Source: Hofstenia miamia (Eukaryota; Xenacoelomorpha; Acoela). Taken from it: 64,000 bases of DNA. This document shows, piece by piece, positions 38,801 through 51,452 of the stretch (positions are counted from its first letter, which is position 1; each line of letters opens with the position of its first letter). Location: NCBI GenBank assembly GCA_004352715.1, contig SCFE01000077.1:641543-705542 (forward strand), given 5' to 3'. A model generated the notes under the pieces. The model did not search any database. It was not told the DNA's origin and worked only from the letters and a program-made list of their open reading frames with translations. Position numbers and translations under genes: made by a program.

Positions 38801-41800
38801 AATTTCACGAACATTGGCATTTGAGAGAAGGGGTTGGTACAACTTGAAATTATATACAAATGTACAAAATGTATAAATGAATAAAAATTAACAAGACTAT
38901 GTATAGAAATACATAATCATGAATAAAACCACAGCATAAAATTGAAACCAATTGTAACAAGGTACTGTATTACGCTGTTGATAGTTCACAGTTCAAAACC
39001 ATTAAAAGGATCTTTAGATTTGCTGGTATTTCGAATGCCTTTATTATGGTATCACGAGAGATTCGCAGATTGTCATACAATCCTGAAGTCCTCCTTGCAT
39101 GTAATAGCTTAATTATCGAAAGTTTTGAACGCACTTTTATATCATATTAACTAACTTCTTTATTGTATTTATTAGCAATTTTTCGAGAATACCAATTCAT
39201 CACTCGACCTTTAGTTCCTTGTTCTTATAAAACATTGCTCTGACCAATCTAAACACAATTCAATATATCAACCATTTTCTATTAACACTTTTTTGTTTGC
39301 CCGAATCATGACAGCTGATACAGGAACTCCATTAAGACCAAAACGCTACCCAAGTTCAGGTTGTAACAAAGTGGAAATATTGTTTCTTCTTAGTTATTTT
39401 AGTTACTTCACAATTTTCATCCTCTTTTCTTTCTCCTTAATATAGGCTTTTTTGAAATCATGTTATGTCTGTATTTTCAATCCAAGATACTTCAACTCCA
39501 ATTGCCTTACTGTCACATTGTCATTTGCATCTTTGATTGTAGGTTTACTCTGAAGTTTCCTTTTATGTTTGGTATGATTTATATCGATCGTCTAAGTCAT
39601 GCAGTGAGTGTATTTGTACAAATGAACTTTTTTTCCATGGTGAAATCCGAACGGACCTGATTATAGTATCATTGAGAATTTCCAACGATGTATTACTCGA
39701 TGGATATTAGGATAAAGTGCGACCTATTATAAGAGTCGATTTAAACCTTACGATACATTTATAGATGTTACATTCTCAATTATCAATGGAGTGAGGCGAC
39801 ATTTTCAAACATTACGTCTATTAACTCTGCTTTATTCAGGACAATCATGTATAAATACACTCATTGATATATCTTCTACTAATTCTGTCGAAATTTCGAC
39901 TTTCGATTTCGTTTATACTATGTTCTAGCATTTTCTGGAATTTTATTAAAGTATTACATTTAGATTCATGAGAGAATCATTCAAATTTTTGGCACATCAA
40001 AGTCGGATGATGAACTCAATAAATTGTCTGATGGTAAGTTGCATTTAATATTAATACTATAGCATATTCTAACGTAGTTTTAAATCGTCATTCTAACCAT
40101 GTAGTTATCAAATATTTGTTGTTGTTTTTAACGTACATAAATTTCCAATCAGTGTTGAGTTTCCCGCGGTTGTTTAATTGTAACGTTGATTTTTGCAAGA
40201 TACCTTATCTGTTGATGAAATTGATGAAGGTATTGGTCGATCAAGTACAAGCGACGGTAAGACAGCATGTTTGTGCATGTCAGTTGTTCGTAGAATTCTA
40301 TTTGTCATGTGCAATTTTACTAACATTTATTGCAATCTCCATTTTCTTTTAGTTGTTTTTTAAGCACAAATCTAGTGTGCTATTGGTTATACTCATTTAA
40401 TGTCGAATTTATCATCTTTTGCTTCATTGTATTTTACTAGCTAATAGAAAACAAACTCTTAATGTGCTTTTGTTTAGTTCTTGAATTTTAACAAACATTT
40501 CGCTTTTACTTACTGTTTCTCATATGATATCTTATTTTAAACTTTAGAATTTACTCATGTTTTAGGTTGTGAATCGGTGAAGCCTTCAGATGAAGCAGAT
40601 GCTGTATTTGCTTCTCACAACGATCAAAGTACTCCACTTTTCGAAAGAATATTCATCATTGAATTAGGTAACATTGATTTTTGAAATGTGAAGAATTCTA
40701 AAAAAACTGAATTTATGTGTGTGAGGTTTACATGTACACATGTACAATATATTTCATAAAGTTGGTATCATCTTTGAAGTTGCACATGTTAAATGTACCC
40801 TGTTTACTGTATTTTAAATTATTGTTCACATTAATTTTTATTTTGGGCTTTAATTTATGCAAAACTTTGATTAATAATAATTAAGGAAATGTTTCTATGA
40901 ATGTCTATTACAATATAGCATTCCTTTTTCAACTACTGCTTGCAAATGGGCAAAATGCCACTTCACACAATTGATCTTGAGTGAACTTATGTAAATTTTT
41001 TTCATTCGGATTATGCATGAGTTAAGAATTTTAAAATATTTTTTATTTATTTTTACATTTAGTCCAAGACCATAAGACTAATGGATGGAAACCTGAAATC
41101 CATTTCGAATTCCCTCCAAATCCCGAACGGCTTCCTTATCATCCACCAGCTCTTGCCAATGTGCCACATTTCTGCTTCCCTGATGCAGAAACATTCGATC
41201 CTAAGAAGACTGTCAAATTAGAGTAAGAGTTTATTCCTCTGTCAATGCTCGATAATTGTTTGAAGTTCACTTTTTAATATATTAAATTCCATAAAGAGAC
41301 AGAATCTTGTTCAAAGTACTTCAATTTTGGACATTAGTAGTACTTGGTTTTGTCTTTATAGTTTTCGAAAAAAGAAGTTTTACCTTAGAGAAATATATTA
41401 TTAGTTACATTATTTCAATTGAAACATACATTTTTGCAACTGTATGATAATATACAATTTTATTTTGTTTAGTGACGCTTACTCCTTCATTCTTACGTCT
41501 GAAAATGGCGAACAATCATATGGCTACTGTCAGCGTTTTATCGTAAGATTTGTCACCCATAAACCAGTTTTTACTAATGAGCTATTTAGAACTCTAAGAC
41601 CTCATTACCTCAAACCTATTGCATCGTTAGTAAATTGGGTTGTTTTGGTTTATTCAGCAACGTAAGTTACTATTTACTTTTTAGTTATTGTCAACAGTAC
41701 AATTTTGAGCATGCTGAAAGAGTATTAAACCTGAATAGAGATGTGGATGGAATATACATAGTGCAGCAATGATTACTGCTAGAAATTAGTCCAAAACCTT

Positions 41801-44800
41801 AAGTCTAATGCATGCAAACCTGATATCCATTTCTAAATGCCTCCTAATCGCGAGAGGCTCCCTTATGCCTATGTGGTACACTTTTACTTCCTCATTGCAA
41901 AAACATTCGATCCCAAGAATTCCTCTATATAATGCTAGTTAAGTGTTTGTAGTTTGCTTTTAAAATGATCAACTGTAAGAAATAAAGTGACACGACAACA
42001 ATTTGATAGCAGGGTGTGAGAAGTTAACGTACAACGGATATAAGTTTTGTCATATCAGCATATGGTATCCTGAAAATTGATTAGGCCGAATCGGTTAGAC
42101 GTAGGAGATAATTGGCCTCAGCAAGGTGATTAGATAATTGACAAAAATAGTAGTGATATGAAATAAGAAAGCATGTGAATAGTGATACATAAACGTGTAT
42201 AGTGCATATATGTGGATTTAGTAAATCTTTACATGTGTGCATTTTTTTGTATATGGAGAACTAGTGTATTTTGTGTATCCTGTATTTTGACAAGGTTTTA
42301 CAGTTTTGTGTATTTTTGTGCACTGGTACATCATCTTACACTTATTCATCCCCAATAGAAAATTTTGATTAATTCAATGAAACCCAAAAGCTGTTATATT
42401 GAATCAAGTTACTGTTAACCCTACTCTGCATGAGCGGCTTGATGTACGTTAAGTACATTGAGTGCGGTCAGATTACTCTATCGGCATTTTTAATATTTTT
42501 GCAAAAAAAATAAATATTTTCTGATAACCATAAACATTTTTCGAAAGCCAAATGTAGTAGATTTTCGAATATTGATCACTCGGGGTTTCACTTTCTTCAA
42601 AATTTGGCATTTTGAATTTGAGGATTTTTCAAGTGATTGAAAACATTTGATCGAGTGTTTGAAATGAACTAAGTTTTCAGAGTTACTGTATTAATAAATT
42701 GGGTTCTCTAAAACTCGCGACGGACAACATGCCTACCTTAATATTTCACAGTAACAAAAATGAACCAAGACCTGAAGTTTGTCCACACAATTCATAATAG
42801 AATTAAGGTGTGATTTTCAATATTGTCTATTGAAAATATTAAAGTAGCGTTTTTTAACAAAAAAACGTAATTGATTAAAAAGTTGAATTGTTTTTTAATT
42901 AAATGTTATTCGTAGTACATAATTTTTTCATGTGTCGCAGTTTCTCCTCTACCCTTAAATCAACCTTTCTTTACAATTTAAGCAGTAAGAGTTAATATGC
43001 TGAGTAAAAAATGTTCTCTGTAACCAAAATTCATTCTGCCACTCTCAAATATTAGAGCATTTGCAGTAAGCAAGCAGTAAAAGAGGTGCTCTGACTAAAA
43101 TCACTAAAGTGTGGAAGAGCAACACTACAGAAGGGTGAAAAATAGTGTGAATATACAGTTTTCTCATTTGAAAAGTATACAGTAAATAGAGGGCTGTAAT
43201 TTATAGTATTTATTTAGTTGGTATACATGATAAACATCATAAGCTTGTCTTCCTTTGTCAATGCTGTATTATATTTTGTAGATCCAAATGTCACTTAATA
43301 ATAACCAATTATTGTACGAGCGAATCCGAGTGAATTATAATTCAAGTGCATTTATTTAAATTAAATTTCGTCATTACTTCTAATGCATGTTCTCACCTTT
43401 GGCGCCGTGTCATTATCAATTTCTATTATTGTAATATTCATTACCGAGGCATTTATCTCTTTGGTTTAAGACTTGTATCTATATCCAAAAATAATTCTTA
43501 GATAATTGCCATTTATTTTACTTTCACTTCTTATCAACCTCTGATTATTGAATAGGTACTAAATTAAAATGTTGCAAAAAGTTTTATTTTATCATAGTGA
43601 ACGTTGTTACCTGTGAAAATTTCGCCTTCTCTTGTGATGAATTTGTATTGCGATGCTACATGTAGAGACCTGTGGGACACAATTTTTGTCATCGTTTCGG
43701 TTCATTCTTGTGAGGTTCGGGTCTGGTTTTTAAATTTATTTTTTTTTATTCCATACTGAGATTAAAATTGCTTGTTATTCATATAATTTACTTTGTTTTA
43801 CAAAGATAACAAAACTTTTCAGTGGAGGGAATATTTTGTTTAATAAAGATTTAATGTTATAAAAGAACTACCATCTCTTCAGGTTTTTAGTGCTTTTCTC
43901 TTTTATATTTCCCCCTCAGAAAACTCTAAAGATCTACGCCCATCATTTGTTGGCTTGAAGATTGTAACCCATAGAATCAAGGTTTTCGATAGTTTAAAAA
44001 TTGTATGTAAAAATTATCTTTCAAAATTAATGACCTTATTTGGCTTTGTGATTGACATCAGTCGTAGCATTTAATAGTCTACTATATATCAATAGCGCTG
44101 ATGTTAAAGTCTACGCATTAAACACTGTGTCGCAACTGTCGGTTGACTCTTGAGTGAAAATGGAAGCAAAACTTAATTAATAATGTGTTTCACTAACGAA
44201 TAATGGCGAATGAACGGCCTTAGTTTGGGGATTCTATATGAATTTGTATATATGTATATGTGCCTTTCGAAAGGATCATGAAAATCGTCATCGGAATGTG
44301 TTAATTTTTTGATGATCAAAAATTGTATACAGGATATGAAAACATTACAAAATGTTGTATAGGTCATGGGGGTGCTGATAGTTCTGCAATTGGATACCAA
44401 AGTATTCAATCTCTTAAATAATCGGATAAACACCATCTGCACGTTGACAGCAATAGTCTCACTGCAATAGACCATCCTTGCGTTTTACATTTTGAACATA
44501 GTAGGCATAAAATTATAAATAAACATTAATTCAAAACTTGAAGTAACGTTTATTTATATTCTCTCTACAAATTACAAACTTACTGAATGTGATTAAATGC
44601 TTCAAGTTTCGTGTCACTAATAAAAAAGTGTTCGATCTTTGGATGTCTATAGTACAGTTTTTAGTTATATACGCTAATTCCAAGAACATTGCAGAATAAA
44701 AAGTGTACATTCTAGAAGATATAACATATTTTACATAGAAGATACCCATCGATGGGAATTCTGTATATGTGCTTAATTCTATCAAGTTTCTCGAAATTTT

Positions 44801-47800
44801 TGGTTAAACGAGATATTGAAACTATCGATAAAAAATCAAGGTATCGTATACCACATCAAAATTGAAAAACTTTCATGACTGCAATAATTTTTATTGTGTT
44901 CTTCATTAAACAAAGATGAAACCTTGTCAATCTTAGGTATTATTTAAACGTAGGATATAATGCGGGAAGTTTTTTAGCTTGCAATAGTGGGAACATCAGT
45001 GTTGGTACTGGGTCTGGTTGGGTTAATCCAGTTAGATAAATCTTGTACTGTGGCAAATTCTGGGTCTAAATTATTTTCAAAGTTGCGTCACCAGGTTTCT
45101 TCATATATCATAATTATCGTCGAAATTGATCTATGTATGTTTTTAAGTAAACACTCATCGTTACATATAATTCCTCTGTTGTGATAGAATGCAAAAGAAA
45201 ACGAGTTTCTTAATCTGTCATGTGTAGTTCGTCAATTCTTGGTTATTCAAGCTTCGAAAGCTGAAAGCAAGCGTAACTTTTTGGTTGCTGGCCACGCCAC
45301 GCAAAAGAGGGACTGTGTTCGAGTCCATCTAGACGTGCTTGAAGCTCAAATCATTGTTGCAATTAACCTCCGTCACTAGGGTTTTTTGTCGCAGGCCATT
45401 TTTGGTTTTATATTTAGGCTTTGATTATTTAAAAATATATTTGACCCTAAATTTAGTTAGTTTTGACGTAATAGTTAATACATAATAAAATATTAAAAAA
45501 TGAGTAAATTACGCAATAAATATATGGCAAAATTATATAACTGGGGCTGGGTTGTGTCAAATAATTGTTGAAATAAAATTCGGGTCAAAACTGAAGCACT
45601 ATGTAAAAATTCTGGGTGGCACTGGGCTTGTGTCCGAAAATACTGAAACAGTACCAACTCTAATGGTCATATCAATTAATAATTTTATTAATAAACACTT
45701 TGAAAAATTCGACAATAAATTATCTGGATCTCTCGCTATTTGAAAAAATAATTTTTATTGAGTTGAAATTTTGTTGATGTTTATCGACTGAGTTATTTTC
45801 ATTGAAATTGACAAATTCCTGGAATTAGTAACGCCTAATATAGGTATCTTTTTCATTTTTAGGCGAAACAAATTTCCATCAAATTTATTTTAAAGTAAAT
45901 TTTTCACTATCCGAATCGTCGAATTAGAATTAAAGATTTTTTATTTACCATTTCTCCTCGTTCCCATCAAAAATTGAAACGTGATACATCTATACTACTT
46001 TTGAGCATTTTTCAATGTTTATATATAATTTACATTGTCACTGTTACGACGCCATCAAAAGTTTGTGCAGCATATTGAGATAGTATCATTAAAATATTCT
46101 TTAAAAGATTCATGTTCCCGCCAATCTCATAGAACGAATAATATACGCAAGGGATGTGTGCGTTGTTTACCATTATGACAGTGTTTCTACAATGATATAT
46201 TAGTTTTATGAATTTCAAAATAATTTTTAGAGCAAGTCAACATTGAAATAAAAACTGTCTTAAACGCTTTAACAAAATTGATTTACCGATTTAGATCAAG
46301 AAATGTGAATGATAAACAAAAATGTCTTACTTATATTTTTCTATATTTCATGAAGTAACGTATTACTTGGAAAAATGTCCTGGACGAACGTTAAAAAAAT
46401 TAGATGCTGATTTCCACAGGATTTTGCTATTTTATTACATGGAGAATGTATTATACTTTTCTAGAATTGACTTTCTCTTTGGATTTTCCACATCCAAAAT
46501 TTAAAATATCTACAGACGTAGACTTTTACCATGACTTGCTTAGTAATGGTACATTTTTAGGCATGTAAAATCGTTTGGGGTGCCTTTTTAACACTTTTTT
46601 CATTTCGAATTCTTATGGGGGAACAACTAAAATTTTTGGGTCTTCGAAATTTTTCAGTTTATGCCTTTTGCACAATGCCTCTCGTTTATAAGTGCGTAAT
46701 TCGAAAAACTGTTGATTAATCGAGTTAATAAATTTCTATCAGAAGGAAATTCTTTAGGTGTTAAAATTTGCAGATAATCAACACTAGTTTTATTGGAATT
46801 TGTAATGGCCTAATCCAATTTGCCGATATCACTATTTGTCACATTTTCATACCAAATATCCGTTAAAATTCGAGAAACTCTATTTAGTTGGTTAAGCAGA
46901 TGTATGACAAGCTGCAGCAACAGCGGAGTGATGTATATCGTCTGTGTTCGACTTTGCGGGAAGCGAAGGTTCCTCTTCCGGTTGGTAGTTGTGCTCATTT
47001 TCTAATTAAAATTCTCTTGTATAGGGTGAAACCGTAACCGTTCTCCTAAGAGACTGGTGCAATTCGTCACATGAACAAATATTCCTTGAAAGAGCTAAAG
47101 ATCCGCGTCTGGAGCATGTAAGTGAAGAGTTCTTTGTAGGCGAAATCCTCTAAACTATTCTATAAGTAAAACTACAAGTTATTTTATTTTGTAGATGTGA
47201 AAAGATGCTGGAAAAGACTGTTCTATTTCTAATTGTTTATTTCATCGTTGTGTATTTGCTTATTAGTAGGATTGGGCGATTATTAAATTTTTACAATCGA
47301 TCAATTTTAGATTTGTTTGTCACTTAAAAACCAAATTTTGATGTTAATGACAGACAATTCCTCATTGATGCAAATATCTAATGTTTTTCTGTCTTAATGA
47401 CGTAGATATTCAGTCCTTGAGCGCCCCTTTCTGTACATTATTGTTGCTTACGGGCATTATATTTTAGGTAAATTTTATGTCGTTGTTGTTAAATATGGCC
47501 CCAAAAAACATCATAGCTGTTTTCTCGTCGTTGCTTCTTGAAAGACGTGTTATCTTGTGTTCCAATAGATTAAGGTAATCTATTTTATCAAATATATTCA
47601 TAGTGTTTAGACCCTTGTGGGATAATTACTGATGCTCTTGTACCTGGTCCCGCGTTGTTGGGAACAAACAATACAATCTTTTCATATCGGGGTCACATCG
47701 ATCGGGACCAGTCGACGTTAAAGTAAAAAGCTTAGTTAAATATTTCCTCTTGATTTCTAAAGTTATTTTTATGCGCCTTGGTTTTATGTGACTGACTATT

Positions 47801-50022
47801 TGANGCTAGAGGCCAATGGAGTTTCACGGAAATGGGTTGAGTTTCTAGAGAGGGAGATGGGAAAGTGGCAGACTGAGATAGACGGGCACAGGTTGAGGTT
47901 TGGGCGAGGCATATTCCAGGGAGACAGCTTAGCACCACTACTGTTTGTAGTTAGCTTAATCCCTATCACAGAAAAGTTAAAGGAGACAGGCATAGGGTAT
48001 ATGTTGGAGAAGAATGGTAGAGCAGTGAGTCACCTGTGGTACATGGATGACCTGAATATGTATGCTAGTTCAAGGAAGATGTTGAAGAAGCAAGTGGAGA
48101 CATTGGAGAAAGCAAGCAGAGATTCTGTGTTGAAATTTGGATTAGGAAAGGGTGCGACACTGACAATGACCAGAGGCAAGTGCACAGATGGAGATGGTTT
48201 GAGGACGAGCAGTGGGAATAAGATTTTGGGAACAAACAATACAATCTTTTCATATCGGGGTCACATCGATCGGGACCAGTCGACGTTAAAGTAAAAAGCT
48301 TAGTTAAATATTTCCTCTTGATTTCTAAAGTTATTTTTATGCGCCTTGGTTTTATGTGACTGACTATTTGATTAAAAGTTCTCCGTTGATTGCTGTATGC
48401 AACAAAGCATTAGGGATGGGACATATCTATAGTCTTGAGTTTTTTCGTACTCTGTTTTTGAAGCCGATTGTTCTTAATCAAATTCTGGAATTTTTCAGTT
48501 TGAATTTTGCGATGCCAAGTAAAGTGAGCTTCTCATATATATAATCGGGCAAATATAAAGTGCTTTCGTCTTGTGAGGTTTTGGTCGAACCTGTTCTTAA
48601 AAGCATGGATTTTATTGCAATTAATGAAATCCATTTATATCAACTTCAAAGTATCGATGTTAGTGCCTGGCCGGTTTAGAAAATATTGGATTTCGTATTT
48701 CCAAATTTTCCTCAGCTATGATTATTGTTTTTTGAATTCTTGTAGCGTAAACAGTTTTATATTTGTTTCAAATGTGTGCGGTTACTTTACGTTCTTCAAA
48801 AACAACAATCAACTAAAATAATATCTGGTTTGATTTCACAATATTTCAGAATTTTTTCTGTTTCGCTGAAGAACTAACTAAATTTGTCATCTGTAAGGTA
48901 ACTAAAAGGGTGATAAGTGCGATGTGGGCTAATAGGGAATATTTCAGGGCTTACGGGCCGATGCTGAAGAATAAAACTCCGATATCAGCTCAGTTTGAGA
49001 GATCAATCAGGAAACTAGGATTCTTATTGACAAAATACACAAACTTCCGACCAGTGCGCGGATTTGGTTGCATTTCCAACTTTTCACGCAATAACGCAAT
49101 TTTTGACAAAATCTTCCGAAAACGCAACTTTTATCACCAGCGAGAATTTCGGCAAAATTTCTGCATTTTAATTAGACCATATAAAGCAGAGAATTCACCT
49201 TTATGTGAAACTCATGAGCAATTGCAAGGACGGAATATGCTTGTAAATCGCTTCAACTTATTCGAACAACAGTAATATACTATAAAAACTTCACCTTGTA
49301 TGAACGAACCACTGGTTTAACAGTTAGAACCTGTTTACATTTTTACTACGTGAACACAGTTTGGTGTACTTTTTCTACCCCACAGATATTATTGAACATT
49401 GCAACAAGGCTATGGCTTAAATAAGTCTAAGAAAGATGTGTGTGTTGCACAAAAGAGTGTCTTTACCTGGCCAGGTAGTATATCATCGCTAATATTCCAC
49501 TTTGCTAGTTCCTTTTGAGGGCGGACCATTACCATCCCCGGCAATCTTCGCTATCATAAGCGACTAACACAGTTTACGTAGTCATGACCAAAGTTTCAAG
49601 CTGGCCAGGATGTCAAGAGCAGAATGCAGTCCTACCCGACCCCGATGGTCCACGGACTGGATGAGACTGAAAAAAATATTTATGCGGGTTGTAGGCCGGG
49701 CCAAAAATAAATGAGCTCCAGGCTGAAGTGCGGGCCATAAATTTTTCAAGTTTCCCAAAACTATACTTTAATTAATTTTCATTTATATTATCCCTTTATT
49801 CTGCAGCTTGTATTCAACAAACTACTTAAGGCTATTAATAGTTTTGTGTTGATTTTGTTGTTGTTCCATAAAATTTCTGCTTCGGGATTTACCAAAAACT
49901 ACCGTTACTTTCAAACCTTTGGTATGGAAAAGAAATGTCTACAAATGAATGTAGATTATAAGCAAAATAAGCATAATCTTAAAATTATAATAATTATTAT
50001 TATTATTATTATTATTATTATA

Positions 50023-50073
<51 letters not shown>

Positions 50074-51413
50074 ATCTGTGATTCAAGTAGGCTGGCATGT
50101 TACTTAGAACAGAACAGGTTGATACCAGAAGAGCAGAAGGGATGTAGGACAAAGACGAGAGGATACAAAGATCAGTTGTTAATAGATCAGGCAGTAGTGG
50201 AGAATTGTAGAAGAAGGAAGACAAACTTAGCAATGGCATGGATAGACTACAGGAAGGCGTATGACAGCATATCGCATAGGTGGGTATTGAGGCCGCTAGA
50301 GGCCAATGGAGTTTCACGGAAATGGGTTGAGTTTCTAGAGAGGGAGATGGGAAAGTAGCANNNNNNNNNNNNNNNNNNNNNNNNNNNNNNNNNNNNNNNN
50401 NNNNNNNNNNNNNNNNNNNNNNNNNNNNNNNNNNNNNNNNNNNNNNNNNNNNNNNNNNNNNNNNNNNNNNNNNNNNNNNNNNNNNNNNNNNNNNNNNNNN
50501 NNNNNNNNNNNNNNNNNNNNNNNNNNNNNNNNNNNNNNNNNNNNNNNNNNNNNNNNNNNNNNNNNNNNNNNNNNNNNNNNNNNNNNNNNNNNNNNNNNNN
50601 NNNNNNNNNNNNNNNNNNNNNNNNNNNNNNNNNNNNNNNNNNNNNNNNNNNNNNNNNNNNNNNNNNNNNNNNNNNNNNNNNNNNNNNNNNNNNNNNNNNN
50701 NNNNNNNNNNNNNNNNNNNNNNNNNNNNNNNNNNNNNNNNNNNNNNNNNNNNNNNNNNNNNNNNNNNNNNNNNNNNNNNNNNNNNNNNNNNNNNNNNNNN
50801 NNNNNNNNNNNNNNNNNNNNNNNNNNNNNNNNNNNNNNNNNNNNNNNNNNNNNNNNNNNNNNNNNNNNNNNNNNNNNNNNNNNNNNNNNNNNNNNNNNNN
50901 NNNNNNNNNNNNNNNNNNNNNNNNNNNNNNNNNNNNNNNNNNNNNNNNNNNNNNNNNNNNNNNNNNNNNNNNNNNNNNNNNNNNNNNNNNNNNNNNNNNN
51001 NNNNNNNNNNNNNNNNNNNNNNNNNNNNNNNNNNNNNNNNNNNNNNNNNNNNNNNNNNNNAAAGATTAGGAACAGTGATAGACATAGCAGTACCAAAGGA
51101 CAGAAATGTAGAAAGCAAGGAGAAAGAGAAGATAGACAAGTACAGGGAGTTGGCAGAGGAAATAGAAAGGCTGTGGAAGCTAAAGAAAGTTGAAGTAGTC
51201 CCGGTAGTTGTAGGAGCACTAGGAGCAGTGAGTAAGAAGCATAAGAGATACTTGGAGAAGTTGGGAGTACCAAAGTGAGGAGGAGCAGTAGCACAGAAGG
51301 CAGCATTGTTAGGAACAGCTAGAGTCCTGAGGAAAGCTCTCAGACTCCCTGGGAACTGGTGAGTTCCCCGAGCTGAGAGGGATACCAGCATGAAGCTGTG
51401 AGAAGTAAGAAGG

Positions 51414-51452
<39 letters not shown>

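Larger units (their letters stand above)
31949..39963. other. Long intron between DENND2-like exons 7 and 8
   Basis: About 8 kb as assembled, but about 1.6 kb of that is duplicated haplotype blocks. It has (TA)n at 32437-32457, a Penelope-like remnant at 32450, and a GC-richer patch at 34300-34620 whose two ends (ggccgtaaccggggaggggg and cctccctccccaggcc) are imperfect inverted repeats. The remainder (34620-36480, 38097-39960) shows nothing recognisable. Confidence 0.65.
41662..46887. other. Intron between DENND2-like exons 13 and 14
   Basis: Contains the decayed exon 11 copy, a possible piggyBac-like element at 42419 and a tRNA-like B box near 45317. The minus-strand frames at 44173-44785 match nothing I know and look like chance. 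Confidence 0.7.

Noticed and set aside
41444-41665. 73-codon frame continuing past YGYCQRF
   Set aside because: It reads through the 47-nt intron. Removing the intron gives the conserved LPxxYC...LGCFGLF motif in another frame.
47732-48253. Minus-strand frames over the R4-like fragment
   Set aside because: Antisense shadows of the plus-strand RT.
48910-49275. 121-codon plus-strand frame
   Set aside because: The length is notable but there is no recognised motif, no splice support and no homology I can name, so it was not called as a gene.
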